From assembly GCA_964583765.1 (NCBI GenBank), contig CAZOWW010000003.1:30993-94992 (forward strand): a stretch of DNA of 64,000 bases, read 5' to 3'. Below, piece by piece: positions 1-8,488 of the stretch. The position numbers and the translations under genes are program-made. How positions within the stretch are numbered: position 1 is the stretch's first letter; each line of letters opens with the position of its first letter. This stretch comes from CAZOWW01 sp964583765 (GTDB taxonomy: Bacteria > Actinomycetota > Actinomycetes > Actinomycetales > Kineosporiaceae). Under the pieces are notes generated by a model. That model did not search any database and was not told the origin of the DNA. It worked only from the letters and a program-made list of their open reading frames with translations.

Positions 1-133
1 ACGGTGCGCAGTCGAGTGAGAGCATCAGGACAAACCTCTCCGATCGGGGGGACTCCGTAGCGCGACTGTGCCATCCTGTGCGCCGGAGGGCGGCCCGCGC
101 CCGTCCGGCATTTCTGTCTGCCCGGGGAGAAGC

Positions 134-1504
134 ATGACCAGCGCCCGACCACCTCGGCGCTTGCATCCCGTCGGTGAGGCACCTCCCGTGGGCCCGAGCG
201 GACGTGTGCCCCGGACCACGCCGGGACGACCGCTTCGCCATGCCGATGTCCGCCGGGTGCTCCACGCGGGCGGCCCCGCGATCGCCTTCCAACCGCAGTT
301 GTCGCTGTCCCGGCTCGAGGTCGCCGGCTACGAGGCGCTGGCCCGGTTCCCCGGTGAGGCCGTGAGCTGCCCGGAGCACTGGTTCGCCCAGGCGCACCAG
401 GTGGGTCTCGGCGCCGCGCTCGAGGCTGCGGCGGTCTCCAACGCGCTGGCCGAGGGGGGCAAGCGACCGGCGGGGACCACTCTGGCGATCAACCTCTCCC
501 CGAGTCTGCTGCCCGCGGCGGCCCTGCGGGCAGCCCTGCCACCGGACCTCGACGGGATCGAGATCGAGCTCACCGAGCACGAGGTGGTGCTCGACCCGGA
601 CGGCCTGCGTCGCCAGGTCGATCTGCTGCGCCGGCGCGGGGCTCGACTGGCCATCGACGACGTCGGCGCGGGGCACTCGGGCCTGCGCCGCGTGATGGAT
701 CTGGCGCCGGACACGCTGAAGCTCGACCGCCACCTGGTGGACGGGGTCGCGGGCAACTCCGCGAAGGCAGCCCTGATCCGCGCCGTGGTGGACTTCGCGG
801 ACCACATCGGCGCAACGGTCTGCGCCGAGGGCGTGGAGACCATGGACGACCTGCTGGCGCTGGCCGACCTCGACGTCACCAGCGCCCAGGGCTGGATCGT
901 GGGCATGCCCGACAGCACCTGCGACCGGGTCGACCCGGTGGTGCGGACGGCCTGTGAGCGGTCGCTGCAGCGGGTGCTCTCGACGCCCGACTTCCCGGAT
1001 CTGAGCGAGGGCAGCACGGCGGCCCACGGGATGAGCCTGGAGGACCTGCTCGGCGCGCTCGCCGATGTGCGGGACCTCGACGGTCTGGCCCACCTCGCCC
1101 GGGCCGGGGCACTGGTCCTCGGCTGCGACCACACCGAACTCAGTGCCCTGCGCGCGGACGGGACGGCGGTCCAGGCCGTGGTCGCCGAGAACTGGCGGGG
1201 CCAGGGCGAGATCTTCCACCTGGGCGACTACCCGAGCACCGCCCGGTGCCTGAGCGACCGCGTGGTGATCCCGGTCTACGCCGCCTCCACGACCGACGCC
1301 GGAGAGTTGCGGGTGCTGCGCCACCTGCACTACCAGAGCGTGCTGCTCGTCCCGGTGACCAGTCGCGGCCACGCGGTGGGCCTCTTCGAGTGCTTCTTCG
1401 TGGACGACACCCCGTGGTCCCGCCGGCAGATCCGTTCCGCCCGGTTGCTGGCGTCGGTACTGGGCCCTGTGCTGGACGGGCTGATGCGCCGTCCCCTGCG
1501 CTGA
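134..1504 (+). CDS. EAL-GAF cyclic-di-GMP phosphodiesterase
   Basis: Predicted cytoplasmic phosphodiesterase that hydrolyses cyclic-di-GMP. The EAL domain covers about residues 40-280 and a GAF-like sensor domain about 295-450. The expected catalytic motifs are visible: EAL (67-69), INLSP, IEIELTE, IDDVGAGHSG, LKLDR, CAEGVE and SAQG. Loop 6 reads DDVGAGHSG where DDFGTGYSS is usual, but both metal-binding aspartates are kept, so activity is likely. No GGDEF domain and no membrane segment is present. The ATG at 134 is preferred over the ATG at 68 because GGGGAGA lies just upstream and the EAL alignment starts well after it. The gene converges on the saccharopine-dehydrogenase-like gene with a shared hairpin between them. 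The GAF ligand is unknown. Confidence 0.88.
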   Translation: MTSARPPRRLHPVGEAPPVGPSGRVPRTTPGRPLRHADVRRVLHAGGPAIAFQPQLSLSRLEVAGYEALARFPGEAVSCPEHWFAQAHQVGLGAALEAAAVSNALAEGGKRPAGTTLAINLSPSLLPAAALRAALPPDLDGIEIELTEHEVVLDPDGLRRQVDLLRRRGARLAIDDVGAGHSGLRRVMDLAPDTLKLDRHLVDGVAGNSAKAALIRAVVDFADHIGATVCAEGVETMDDLLALADLDVTSAQGWIVGMPDSTCDRVDPVVRTACERSLQRVLSTPDFPDLSEGSTAAHGMSLEDLLGALADVRDLDGLAHLARAGALVLGCDHTELSALRADGTAVQAVVAENWRGQGEIFHLGDYPSTARCLSDRVVIPVYAASTTDAGELRVLRHLHYQSVLLVPVTSRGHAVGLFECFFVDDTPWSRRQIRSARLLASVLGPVLDGLMRRPLR

Positions 1505-1603
1505 ACGCAGCGCTTCTCGTCCTCCTCTCGCCCGCAGCGCCTGCCGTTCGTATCCCGCAGACAGCGCCTGATGTTCGCTTTCTGGTCCCCGGGATACCGC
1601 CGA

Positions 1604-1642
1604 ACAGGCGCCGACCCCGCGACTTCCGGGGCCGGCGCCTGT
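1604..1642. terminator. Bidirectional hairpin terminator
   Basis: A 16-bp inverted repeat (1604-1619 and 1627-1642, one mismatch that can pair as G-U) with a 7-nt loop sits between two converging genes. There is no T-run, as is common in high-GC actinobacteria. Confidence 0.65.
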
Positions 1643-1653
1643 CGTCCGGGGGG

Positions 1654-2886
1654 CTATCCCAGGGTCGGCGCCTGCTCGCGCATCCCCCACGGCGAGCCGA
1701 AGGCGGTGAGCCGGTCGAGGAACGGGACGGCGTCGAAGGCCTCCGGCCCGAGCACGCCGGCCCCCGACCAGGTGCCCTCCGCGAGCAGCTCGAGAGCGAC
1801 GACCGGGTTGATCGCGGTCTGCCAGACGACGCACTGCGCGCCGTACTCCGCCATCGACCAGGCGTTGTCCACGACGTGGTACAGGTACACCTCGCGTGGG
1901 CGGCCGTCCTTGCCCGTCCCCCTGGCCCACAGTCCGGCGCAGGTCTTGCCGCGCATCCGGTCCCCGAGGGTGGCCGGATCCGGTAGGCAGGCCGCGACGA
2001 CGTCCCGAGGGCTGACCTGGACCGGCCCGGCGGCGCTGGGCACCCGCACCGGGGTGGTGGCGTCCAGGCCGAGCAGGTGGAGCGTGCGCAGGACCCCGAT
2101 GAACTCCTCACCGAGGCCGTACTTGAAGGTCACCCGCCGGGCAGGCAGCCAGCGCGGCATGAGGAGAACCTCCTCGTGCTCGACGTTGACGCACTCCACC
2201 GGGCCGATGCCCTCGGGGAAGTCGAACACCTCCGGCTCGCTGAACGGCGGAGTGGTGAACCAACCCCGGTCCTTCTCCCAGATCACGGGCGGGTTGAGGC
2301 ACTCCTCGATCGTCGTCCAGATCGAGAAGGACGGCGCGAAGTCGTATCCGTCCACGGTCAGGTTGGCCCCGTCACGGGTGCCGAGTTCGTCGATCTCCCC
2401 GAACAGGTGGTCGACCGCGTACCGGGCGAACACGTCGGACAGGCCCGGCTCGACGCCGATCCCCACCAGGGCGAGCCGCCCGGCCTCCTCCCAGCGGGCG
2501 GCCTGGGCGAACTGCTCGTCCCCGAGCTTCACGCCCGTCAGGGCGTAGGGCTGATCGGGGTGCGGGCGGGACAGGCTCATCGCCATGTCCAGGTAGTGCG
2601 CCCCGGCCTCGAAGGCGCCCTCGAAGACGGGCAGCACGAACCGGGGATCCACGGCGTTCAGCACGTGCGTGATCGCGTGCTCCCGGCAGAGTGCGGCCAC
2701 CGCGGAGGCGTCCGAGGCGTCCACGTGCGCGGCACGGATCCGCGGGTCCTTCACCCGCTCCGCGGTGGTGGTCGCCCTCGCGAGGTCGTAGTCGGCGATG
2801 ATCAGTGCCTCGAAGAAGTCCCGACGCGCGGCGATTGCCGCCGCGGCGGAACCCACTCCACCGGCACCGACGACGAGGATGCGCAT
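1654..2886 (-). CDS. Saccharopine dehydrogenase family oxidoreductase
   Basis: NAD(P)-dependent oxidoreductase of the saccharopine dehydrogenase / carboxynorspermidine dehydrogenase superfamily. The N-terminal Rossmann motif GAGGVGSA is at residues 7-14 and is followed by an acidic residue at the end of beta-2 (IIADYD). The C-terminal two-thirds match the lyase-type substrate domain of this family. Length is 410 aa, normal for the family. It lies at the edge of the polyamine island, divergent from an APC permease gene, so a role in amino-acid or carboxy-polyamine metabolism is plausible, but the substrate cannot be read from the sequence. The start at 2886 places the Rossmann motif immediately at the N-terminus, as expected. 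Confidence 0.85.
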   Translation of the reverse strand: MRILVVGAGGVGSAAAAIAARRDFFEALIIADYDLARATTTAERVKDPRIRAAHVDASDASAVAALCREHAITHVLNAVDPRFVLPVFEGAFEAGAHYLDMAMSLSRPHPDQPYALTGVKLGDEQFAQAARWEEAGRLALVGIGVEPGLSDVFARYAVDHLFGEIDELGTRDGANLTVDGYDFAPSFSIWTTIEECLNPPVIWEKDRGWFTTPPFSEPEVFDFPEGIGPVECVNVEHEEVLLMPRWLPARRVTFKYGLGEEFIGVLRTLHLLGLDATTPVRVPSAAGPVQVSPRDVVAACLPDPATLGDRMRGKTCAGLWARGTGKDGRPREVYLYHVVDNAWSMAEYGAQCVVWQTAINPVVALELLAEGTWSGAGVLGPEAFDAVPFLDRLTAFGSPWGMREQAPTLG

Positions 2887-3372
2887 GGATATCGCGTCCG
2901 TTTCTGGGTCTCGACCGGCCCGGTCGCCTGGTATCGGTCCGTCCGGGGGTCCGGAACGGCCGGCGTCTCAACGCGGCAACCCGTAGATCCCGGACCCTAT
3001 GCCATGTCCGGGCACACGGAACGAGGACGAGCGAATCTGCGACGACCATCACGCCACGATCACGGAGAGTTCCGCGGCCGCTCGCGGGAACCGCCGGTCC
3101 CGACCGGCCACGACACCCGCACCACAACGACGGGCAGAATGCGAGGAATACTTGCTTGACGGCTTTTCGGGCCCCTGAAACGTTCTCGCAACGACCGCCC
3201 GCCCGCCACCTCCGCGCGCGGTCACGGATGTTACCCCCACGTTTCCCGGGAACCGTTCACCGCACCTCTCGTTACAGCTACCGCACACCCCTGCCCAGGA
3301 CCTCCGCACCGAGGTAGCCTCCGCCGGACCGGATTGGTCCCGTCTGGTTTCCGCCCGCGGTCAGGAGGATTG
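2887..3372. promoter_or_regulatory. Divergent intergenic region with candidate promoter
   Basis: A 486-bp gap between divergent genes with no convincing ORF. A candidate plus-strand promoter for the permease is TTGACG (3156-3161), a 17-bp spacer and AACGTT (3179-3184); the -10 is poor. No clear promoter was found for the reverse gene. Confidence 0.3.
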
Positions 3373-5046
3373 ATGCGCACCGACACCGCACCAGAAGCGG
3401 CTCCTCTCGGATTTCCGGAGGCCACTCCCGACAAAGGTCTCAAGGGCGGTGCACTCGGGCTCGTCTCGAGCATAGTTGTCGGAATCGCCTCGACCGCCCC
3501 GGCGTACAGTCTCGCCGCCAGCCTGGGACTCGTCGTGGCGACCACCAGCGGGGCGGGCATCGTCGGGGTCAAGGCTCCGTCGATCATGTTGCTGGCCTTC
3601 GTGCCCATGCTCCTGATCGCGATCGCCTACCAGGAACTCAACAAGGCCGAACCGGACTGTGGCACGACCTTCACCTGGGCCGCCCGGGCCTTCGGGCCCC
3701 GGATGGGCTGGATGGGTGGCTGGGGCATCATCGCGGCCGACGTGATCGTGATGGCCAACCTGGCGGCGATCGCCGGGGAGTACTCCTTCCGGCTCGTCGG
3801 CCTGGACTCCCTGGCCGACAGCACGCTCTGGAGCACCCTCGCCGGGGTGGTCTGGATCGCGGCGATGAGCTGGATCTGTTATCGGGGGATCGAGGTCTCG
3901 GCCCGACTGCAGAGCATGCTCCTGGCGATCGAGATCGTCGTCCTGCTCGTCTTCTCCGTCGTCGCCCTGGTCAAGGTCTACAACGGTTCCGCTCCCGCCG
4001 GCGCCCTGCACCCGAGCCTGTCCTGGCTCGTGCCCAGCGGGATGTCCCTCGGCACCATGTCCACCGCCACCCTCGCCGCGGTGTTCATCTACTGGGGATG
4101 GGACACCGCGGTCTCGGTGAACGAGGAGACGAAGGACCCGCACACCACCCCCGGACGCGCCGCGGTCCTGTCCACACTGCTCCTGCTGGCCACCTACGCC
4201 CTGGTCAGTGTGGCGACCGTGGCCTTCGCCGGGGTCGGGGACAGCGGTATCGGCCTGGCGAACGCGGACAACTCCAGCGACGTGTTCAAGGTGCTCGGCG
4301 GGTCCGTCTTCGGCGGGTCGGCACTCGGACAGGCGATGGCCAAGCTCCTGATCATCTCGGTGCTCACCTCCTCGGCGGCCTCGACCCTGACCACGATCCT
4401 GCCGACGGCGCGCACCGGGCTGTCGATGGGCGCCTACCGCGCGCTGCCGCGAGCCTTCTCCCGCATCCACCGGGAATACCTCACCCCGACCGTCTCGACG
4501 GTCTGGATGGGAATCGTCTCCGTCGCCTTCTACGTGGGCATGACGCTGGTGAGCTCCAACATCCTCACGGACACGATCGGTGCGGTCGGTCTGCTCATCG
4601 CCTTCTACTACGGCATGACCGGATTCGCCTGCGTCTGGTTCTACCGGAAGAGCCTGACCGATTCCCCGCGGAATCTCGTCCTGCGCGGCATCGTCCCCGG
4701 ACTGGGCGGGCTCCTGCTGCTGGGGGCGTTCGTCAAGGCCTCGTTCGTCTACGCCGATCCCAACTACGGCTCGACGAAGTTCTTCGGGATCGGCGGCGTG
4801 TTCGTCACGGGCATCGGCTCACTGGCGCTGGGGGTGCTCCTGCTGCTGGTCTGGCAGCGCATCGCCCCGGAGTTCTTCCGCGGGCAGACGCTGCCCCGAC
4901 GCGGCGCGCACGACCTGGTGCTCGCCGGCCTGCCGGCCGAGCCCGAGGACGGCCTGCGGCTGCCCGACTCGGGCCTGCCCGACATCGTCATCGCGCCGGA
5001 CCTGTCCAACCTGCCTCCCGGCGCCACCGTCGAGCGGCTCGAGTGA
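3373..5046 (+). CDS. APC family amino acid/amine permease
   Basis: Integral membrane permease of the amino acid-polyamine-organocation superfamily, about 557 aa with a dozen or more hydrophobic segments. The APC signature near the start (GIASTAPAYSLAASLG) and the conserved FTWAARAFGPRMGWMGGW segment are present. A hydrophilic C-terminal tail of about 55 residues follows the last membrane segment. The ATG at 3373 is chosen because AGGAGG lies at 3363-3368; an upstream in-frame GTG at 3334 has no such site. The position beside polyamine catabolic genes suggests uptake of an amino acid or amine. The stop codon is the first base triplet of a 24-bp tandem repeat. Confidence 0.9.
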   Translation: MRTDTAPEAAPLGFPEATPDKGLKGGALGLVSSIVVGIASTAPAYSLAASLGLVVATTSGAGIVGVKAPSIMLLAFVPMLLIAIAYQELNKAEPDCGTTFTWAARAFGPRMGWMGGWGIIAADVIVMANLAAIAGEYSFRLVGLDSLADSTLWSTLAGVVWIAAMSWICYRGIEVSARLQSMLLAIEIVVLLVFSVVALVKVYNGSAPAGALHPSLSWLVPSGMSLGTMSTATLAAVFIYWGWDTAVSVNEETKDPHTTPGRAAVLSTLLLLATYALVSVATVAFAGVGDSGIGLANADNSSDVFKVLGGSVFGGSALGQAMAKLLIISVLTSSAASTLTTILPTARTGLSMGAYRALPRAFSRIHREYLTPTVSTVWMGIVSVAFYVGMTLVSSNILTDTIGAVGLLIAFYYGMTGFACVWFYRKSLTDSPRNLVLRGIVPGLGGLLLLGAFVKASFVYADPNYGSTKFFGIGGVFVTGIGSLALGVLLLLVWQRIAPEFFRGQTLPRRGAHDLVLAGLPAEPEDGLRLPDSGLPDIVIAPDLSNLPPGATVERLE

Positions 5047-5091
5047 GTCCGACCTGATCACCGGAGCTGAGTCCCACCTGATCACCGGAGC
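5044..5091 (+). repeat. 24-bp tandem repeat starting at the permease stop codon
   Basis: Two 24-bp copies (5044-5067 and 5068-5091) differing by one base. Each begins with TGA, the first being the actual stop codon of the permease gene. Confidence 0.9.
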
Positions 5092-5103
5092 CAGGAGGCA
5101 CCC

Positions 5104-5138
5104 GCCGGGCCCCGCAGGTGAGTGTGCGGGGGCCCGGC
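5104..5138. terminator. Hairpin terminator between converging genes
   Basis: Inverted repeat GCCGGGCCCCGCA at 5104-5116 pairing with 5125-5138 (one bulged base), loop of 8 nt, between the converging permease and mmsA genes. Confidence 0.6.
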
Positions 5139-5215
5139 GCCGTTCCGGTCGATCGTCGCCACGCGGTGCCCACTGCGCAGCCGTGCCGCTCAGTCCTGCC
5201 GAACGGTCCCGCCGC

Positions 5216-6733
5216 TCAGTCGTGCCGGGGGAATCCCAGGTTGATGCCGCCGTGGCTGGGATCGAGCCAACGCGAGGTGACGACCTTGCCCCGGGTGAAG
5301 AACTGGACCCCGTCCATGCCGTGCGCGTGCTGGTCCCCGAAGAGGGAGTTCTTCCAGCCGCCGAACGAGTAGTAGGCCATCGGGACGGGGATCGGCACGT
5401 TCACCCCGACCATGCCGACCTGCACCTCGTACTGGAAGCGCCGGGCCGCACCGCCGTCGTTGGTGAAGATCGCCGTCCCGTTGCCGTAGGGGTTGGCGTT
5501 CACCAGTTCCAGCGCCGCCTCGTAGCTGGGTACGCGCACCACGGAGAGGACGGGGCCGAAGATCTCGTCGCGGTAGGCCGGGTTGGCCACGTCGACGTGG
5601 TCGAGCAGGCTGGGGCCGAGCCAGAAGCCGTCCACCGCACCGTCCGGACGGATCTCGCGCCCGTCCACCACGAGCGTTGCCCCGGCGGCGACCCCGGCGT
5701 CGAGGTAGCCCGCCACCCGGTCCCGGTGCTCCCGGGTGATGAGCGGGCCCATGTCGCAGCCGCGCCGGCCGTCCCCCGTCCGCAGCCCGACGGCGCGCCT
5801 CGCGATGGCCTCGACGAGCCGGTCGCCGACCGGGTCCACCGCCACGACCACCGAGACCGCCATGCACCGCTCCCCCGCGGCCCCGAACCCGGCGTTGACG
5901 GCGGCATCCGCGGCGAGGTCGAGGTCGGCGTCCGGCAGCACCACCATGTGGTTCTTCGCCCCGCCGAGCGCCTGCACCCGCTTGCCGGCCGCGGTGCCCT
6001 TCTCGTACACGTGGCGGGCCACCGGGGTCGATCCCACGAAGGACACCGCCGCGATGTCCGGGTGGTCGAGCAGCCGGTCCACAGCCTCCTTGTCCCCGTG
6101 GACCACGTTGAGCACACCGGCGGGCAGACCCGCCTCGGCGAACAGTTCGGCCAGGAGCACGGCCGCGGTGGGGGTCTTCTCGCTCGGCTTGAGCACCACC
6201 GCGTTACCGCAGGCGAGTGCGACGGGGACGAACCACAGCGGCACCATGGCGGGGAAGTTGAACGGGGAGATCACCGCGACCACGCCCAGCGGCTGGCGGA
6301 TCGAGTACACGTCGACGCCGTTCGAGACGCCCTCGCTGAACCCGCCCTTGAGCAGGTGGGGAATCCCGCAGGCGAACTCCAGCACCTCCAGGCCCCGCTG
6401 CACCTCGCCGGCCGCGTCGTCGAGCACCTTGCCGTGCTCGGCGGTGATCGCCGCGGCGAACTGCTCCCGACGCCCGTCCAGGAGCGCACGAGCCGTGAAG
6501 AGCACCCGTTGACGCGTTGCCAGCGACGAGGTGCGCCAGGACGTCCCGGCGGTGACCGCGGCCGCGACCGCGGCGTCCACGTCGGCCCGTGGCGCCAGGG
6601 GAACCCGCGCCCTCACCTCGCCGGTGGCCGGGTCGTGGACGGGCGCCCAGCGGGTGGCCGAGCCGGCGAAGGGCGCACCTCCCACGCGGTGGTCGATCGT
6701 CACCGGCTCGCTCGTGCTGCCCGGCTCTGTCAT
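5216..6733 (-). CDS. mmsA: CoA-acylating methylmalonate-semialdehyde dehydrogenase
   Basis: Aldehyde dehydrogenase that converts methylmalonate semialdehyde or malonate semialdehyde to propionyl-CoA or acetyl-CoA with NAD and CoA. The protein is about 505 aa, as expected. It has the NAD-binding stretch KPSEKTPTAAVLLAELF and the catalytic cysteine in GAAGERCMAVSVVV, a pattern typical of MmsA rather than ordinary aldehyde dehydrogenases. The ATG at 6733 is chosen since homology begins there; the longer reading upstream runs into a minisatellite. In this cluster it may use malonate semialdehyde from diaminopropane/beta-alanine degradation, but valine or inositol catabolism are alternatives. Confidence 0.9.
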   Translation of the reverse strand: MTEPGSTSEPVTIDHRVGGAPFAGSATRWAPVHDPATGEVRARVPLAPRADVDAAVAAAVTAGTSWRTSSLATRQRVLFTARALLDGRREQFAAAITAEHGKVLDDAAGEVQRGLEVLEFACGIPHLLKGGFSEGVSNGVDVYSIRQPLGVVAVISPFNFPAMVPLWFVPVALACGNAVVLKPSEKTPTAAVLLAELFAEAGLPAGVLNVVHGDKEAVDRLLDHPDIAAVSFVGSTPVARHVYEKGTAAGKRVQALGGAKNHMVVLPDADLDLAADAAVNAGFGAAGERCMAVSVVVAVDPVGDRLVEAIARRAVGLRTGDGRRGCDMGPLITREHRDRVAGYLDAGVAAGATLVVDGREIRPDGAVDGFWLGPSLLDHVDVANPAYRDEIFGPVLSVVRVPSYEAALELVNANPYGNGTAIFTNDGGAARRFQYEVQVGMVGVNVPIPVPMAYYSFGGWKNSLFGDQHAHGMDGVQFFTRGKVVTSRWLDPSHGGINLGFPRHD

Positions 6734-7054
6734 CAGGTCATCCTGCCTTTCTCGCCTGCATTCGTGTTCTTCTCGGAGGTATCGGCATGCCCGCTGGGCC
6801 GGCACAGATCCGGTTGCGCACAGGCCTGTCGACGTCACCCAGGGCGCACCGGCGGGTCCAGGGCGCACCGGCGGGTCCAGGGTTCACCGGCAGACACAGG
6901 GCTCACCGGCGGTACAAGGCTCACCGGCAGGCATGGGGCTCACCAGGCAGGCCCGGGCCTGCCGACGGCGCACGGATGTGGAGTCGTCGACCCGGTTCAG
7001 GATCTCCACGGCTCCGGACCGGTGACGGGGCTCAGGTGTCCCAGGAGCGGCAGC
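6734..7054. other. Intergenic spacer largely made of repeats
   Basis: A 321-bp gap upstream of mmsA with no convincing ORF. Its centre (6839-6951) is a six-copy tandem repeat, listed separately. No promoter consensus was recognised. Confidence 0.6.
6839..6951. repeat. Six-copy 19-bp minisatellite
   Basis: Six units of 18-19 bp at 6839, 6858, 6877, 6896, 6914 and 6933, with consensus ccagggctcaccggcgggt. The first two copies are identical and later ones diverge. On the minus strand each unit reads CCGGTGAGCCC or close variants, which resembles the repeat at 18654-18733. Confidence 0.92.
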
Positions 7055-8488
7055 TCAGGAGTCGAAGCCCAGCCCCAACGCGTCCAGGGTGCGCAGCCAC
7101 GGTCCGCGCCGGCCCTGGTTGCGGTCCGCCGTAGCACTGGCCCGGCGGGTCGCCTGGATGGCGGCCCACCGCAGGGGCTCCGGGGGGAAGGGCACCGGCC
7201 TGGACCGCACGAGATCCAGCCGGGTACGCGCGGTCTCGCGGCCGTCCAGCAGATCGAGTGCGACGAGGGCTCCGAACCGGGAGGAGCCCACTCCCAGCCC
7301 GGTGTACCCCTGCACAGCCACTACCTTGCCCCCCATCGCGCGCTCCCAGAACGGCGCGAATCGGGTGCTCGTGTCGATGGCCCCGGACCACACGTGGCTG
7401 AACTCCACCTGCGCCAGCCCGGGGAACGTCCGCCGCAGGTGCCGGGCGAGCCGGGCCTCGGTCACCGGGTGCCGGGAACGGCGTGCCCTCAGGTCCGAAC
7501 CGAAGTAGTAGTGCGCGTCGTACCCGCCCCAGAGCAGGCGGTGATCGGCGGTGAGGCGATAGTAGTGGAACCGGTTCCCGGCGTCCGCCACGCCCTCCTC
7601 GCCCGCCCACCCCAGGCCGGCGCGTTCCTGGCGCGTCAGCGGGCGGGTCGCGAGGACGTGGTCCCACACCGGGACGACGAAGGGCCGGACCCGGCGCAGG
7701 GGTGAGGGGAACACATTGGTGCCCACCACCACGCGGCGTGCTCGCAGCCGGCCCGAGCCCGTGACCAGCACCACGCGGTCTCCGTCGTCCTGGATCGCCT
7801 GGACCCGGGTGCCCTCGTGCACCCGCGCCCCGGCCCGCTCCGCAGCGGCGGCGAGTCCCCAGGTCAGCCGCGCCGGATTGACCAGGGCGGTCGACCGCGG
7901 TGCCCAGAGGCCGGCGAGGTACGTGGGCGAGTGCACCCGGGCCCGGACGCCCGCCTCGTCGAGGAACTGGACCTCCTCGCCGAGGCCTCGGGCCAGGGTG
8001 CACGTGCCCCGCAACGCCTCCACCTGCCACGGTTCCACGGCCACGGTGAGCTCGCCGGTGCGGCGGAAGTCGGCGTCGATGCCGAGCCGGGCGACGGTCT
8101 CCTCGATCTCGTCGAGGTTCTCCGCGCCCATGCGCAACAGGGTGGGCAGTTCCCGGGGCCAGCGTCGCTGCCCGTTCGCCAGGCCGTGGGTGAGACTGGC
8201 CGCGCAGAAGCCCCCGTTGCGCCCACTGGCTGCCCAGCCCAGCCGGGCCGCCTCGAGCACCACCACGTCCCGGCCCGGATCGGTCTCCAGCGCCGACAAT
8301 GCCGCCCACAGGCCGGTCAGGCCGCCCCCGACCACCACGAGATCGGCCTCGCCGTCCCCGTCGAGCGCCGGACGGGCCGCGGGGCGAGCCGGGTCGTCCA
8401 GCCACAGCGGCACCGTCCGACCACCGGACGGCCCGGTGGGAGGGAACCCCATGGCCAGGGGCCCTGTGGCCGGGAACTCCGGGCTCAT
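7055..8488 (-). CDS. DAO family FAD-dependent amine oxidoreductase
   Basis: FAD-dependent oxidase of the D-amino-acid oxidase/glycine oxidase family, close in pattern to gamma-glutamylputrescine oxidase (PuuB). The dinucleotide motif VVVGGGLTGLWAA follows a 45-residue N-terminal stretch, and the family hallmark ASGRNGGF follows it. The start ATG at 8488 overlaps the stop of potC in an ATGA arrangement, so the gene is translationally coupled as the last gene of the potDABC operon. This supports a substrate imported by that transporter, probably a polyamine or its conjugate. No glutamylpolyamine synthetase is present in the window, so direct oxidation of a free amine is equally possible. Confidence 0.88.
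   Translation of the reverse strand: MSPEFPATGPLAMGFPPTGPSGGRTVPLWLDDPARPAARPALDGDGEADLVVVGGGLTGLWAALSALETDPGRDVVVLEAARLGWAASGRNGGFCAASLTHGLANGQRRWPRELPTLLRMGAENLDEIEETVARLGIDADFRRTGELTVAVEPWQVEALRGTCTLARGLGEEVQFLDEAGVRARVHSPTYLAGLWAPRSTALVNPARLTWGLAAAAERAGARVHEGTRVQAIQDDGDRVVLVTGSGRLRARRVVVGTNVFPSPLRRVRPFVVPVWDHVLATRPLTRQERAGLGWAGEEGVADAGNRFHYYRLTADHRLLWGGYDAHYYFGSDLRARRSRHPVTEARLARHLRRTFPGLAQVEFSHVWSGAIDTSTRFAPFWERAMGGKVVAVQGYTGLGVGSSRFGALVALDLLDGRETARTRLDLVRSRPVPFPPEPLRWAAIQATRRASATADRNQGRRGPWLRTLDALGLGFDS

Noticed and set aside
6839..6951. Possible CRISPR array
   Set aside because: Units are contiguous without spacers and no cas gene is present.
5183..7705. 840-codon plus-strand open frame
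   Set aside because: It is antisense to mmsA and part of the oxidase gene and has the H/R/G-rich composition of a GC shadow frame.
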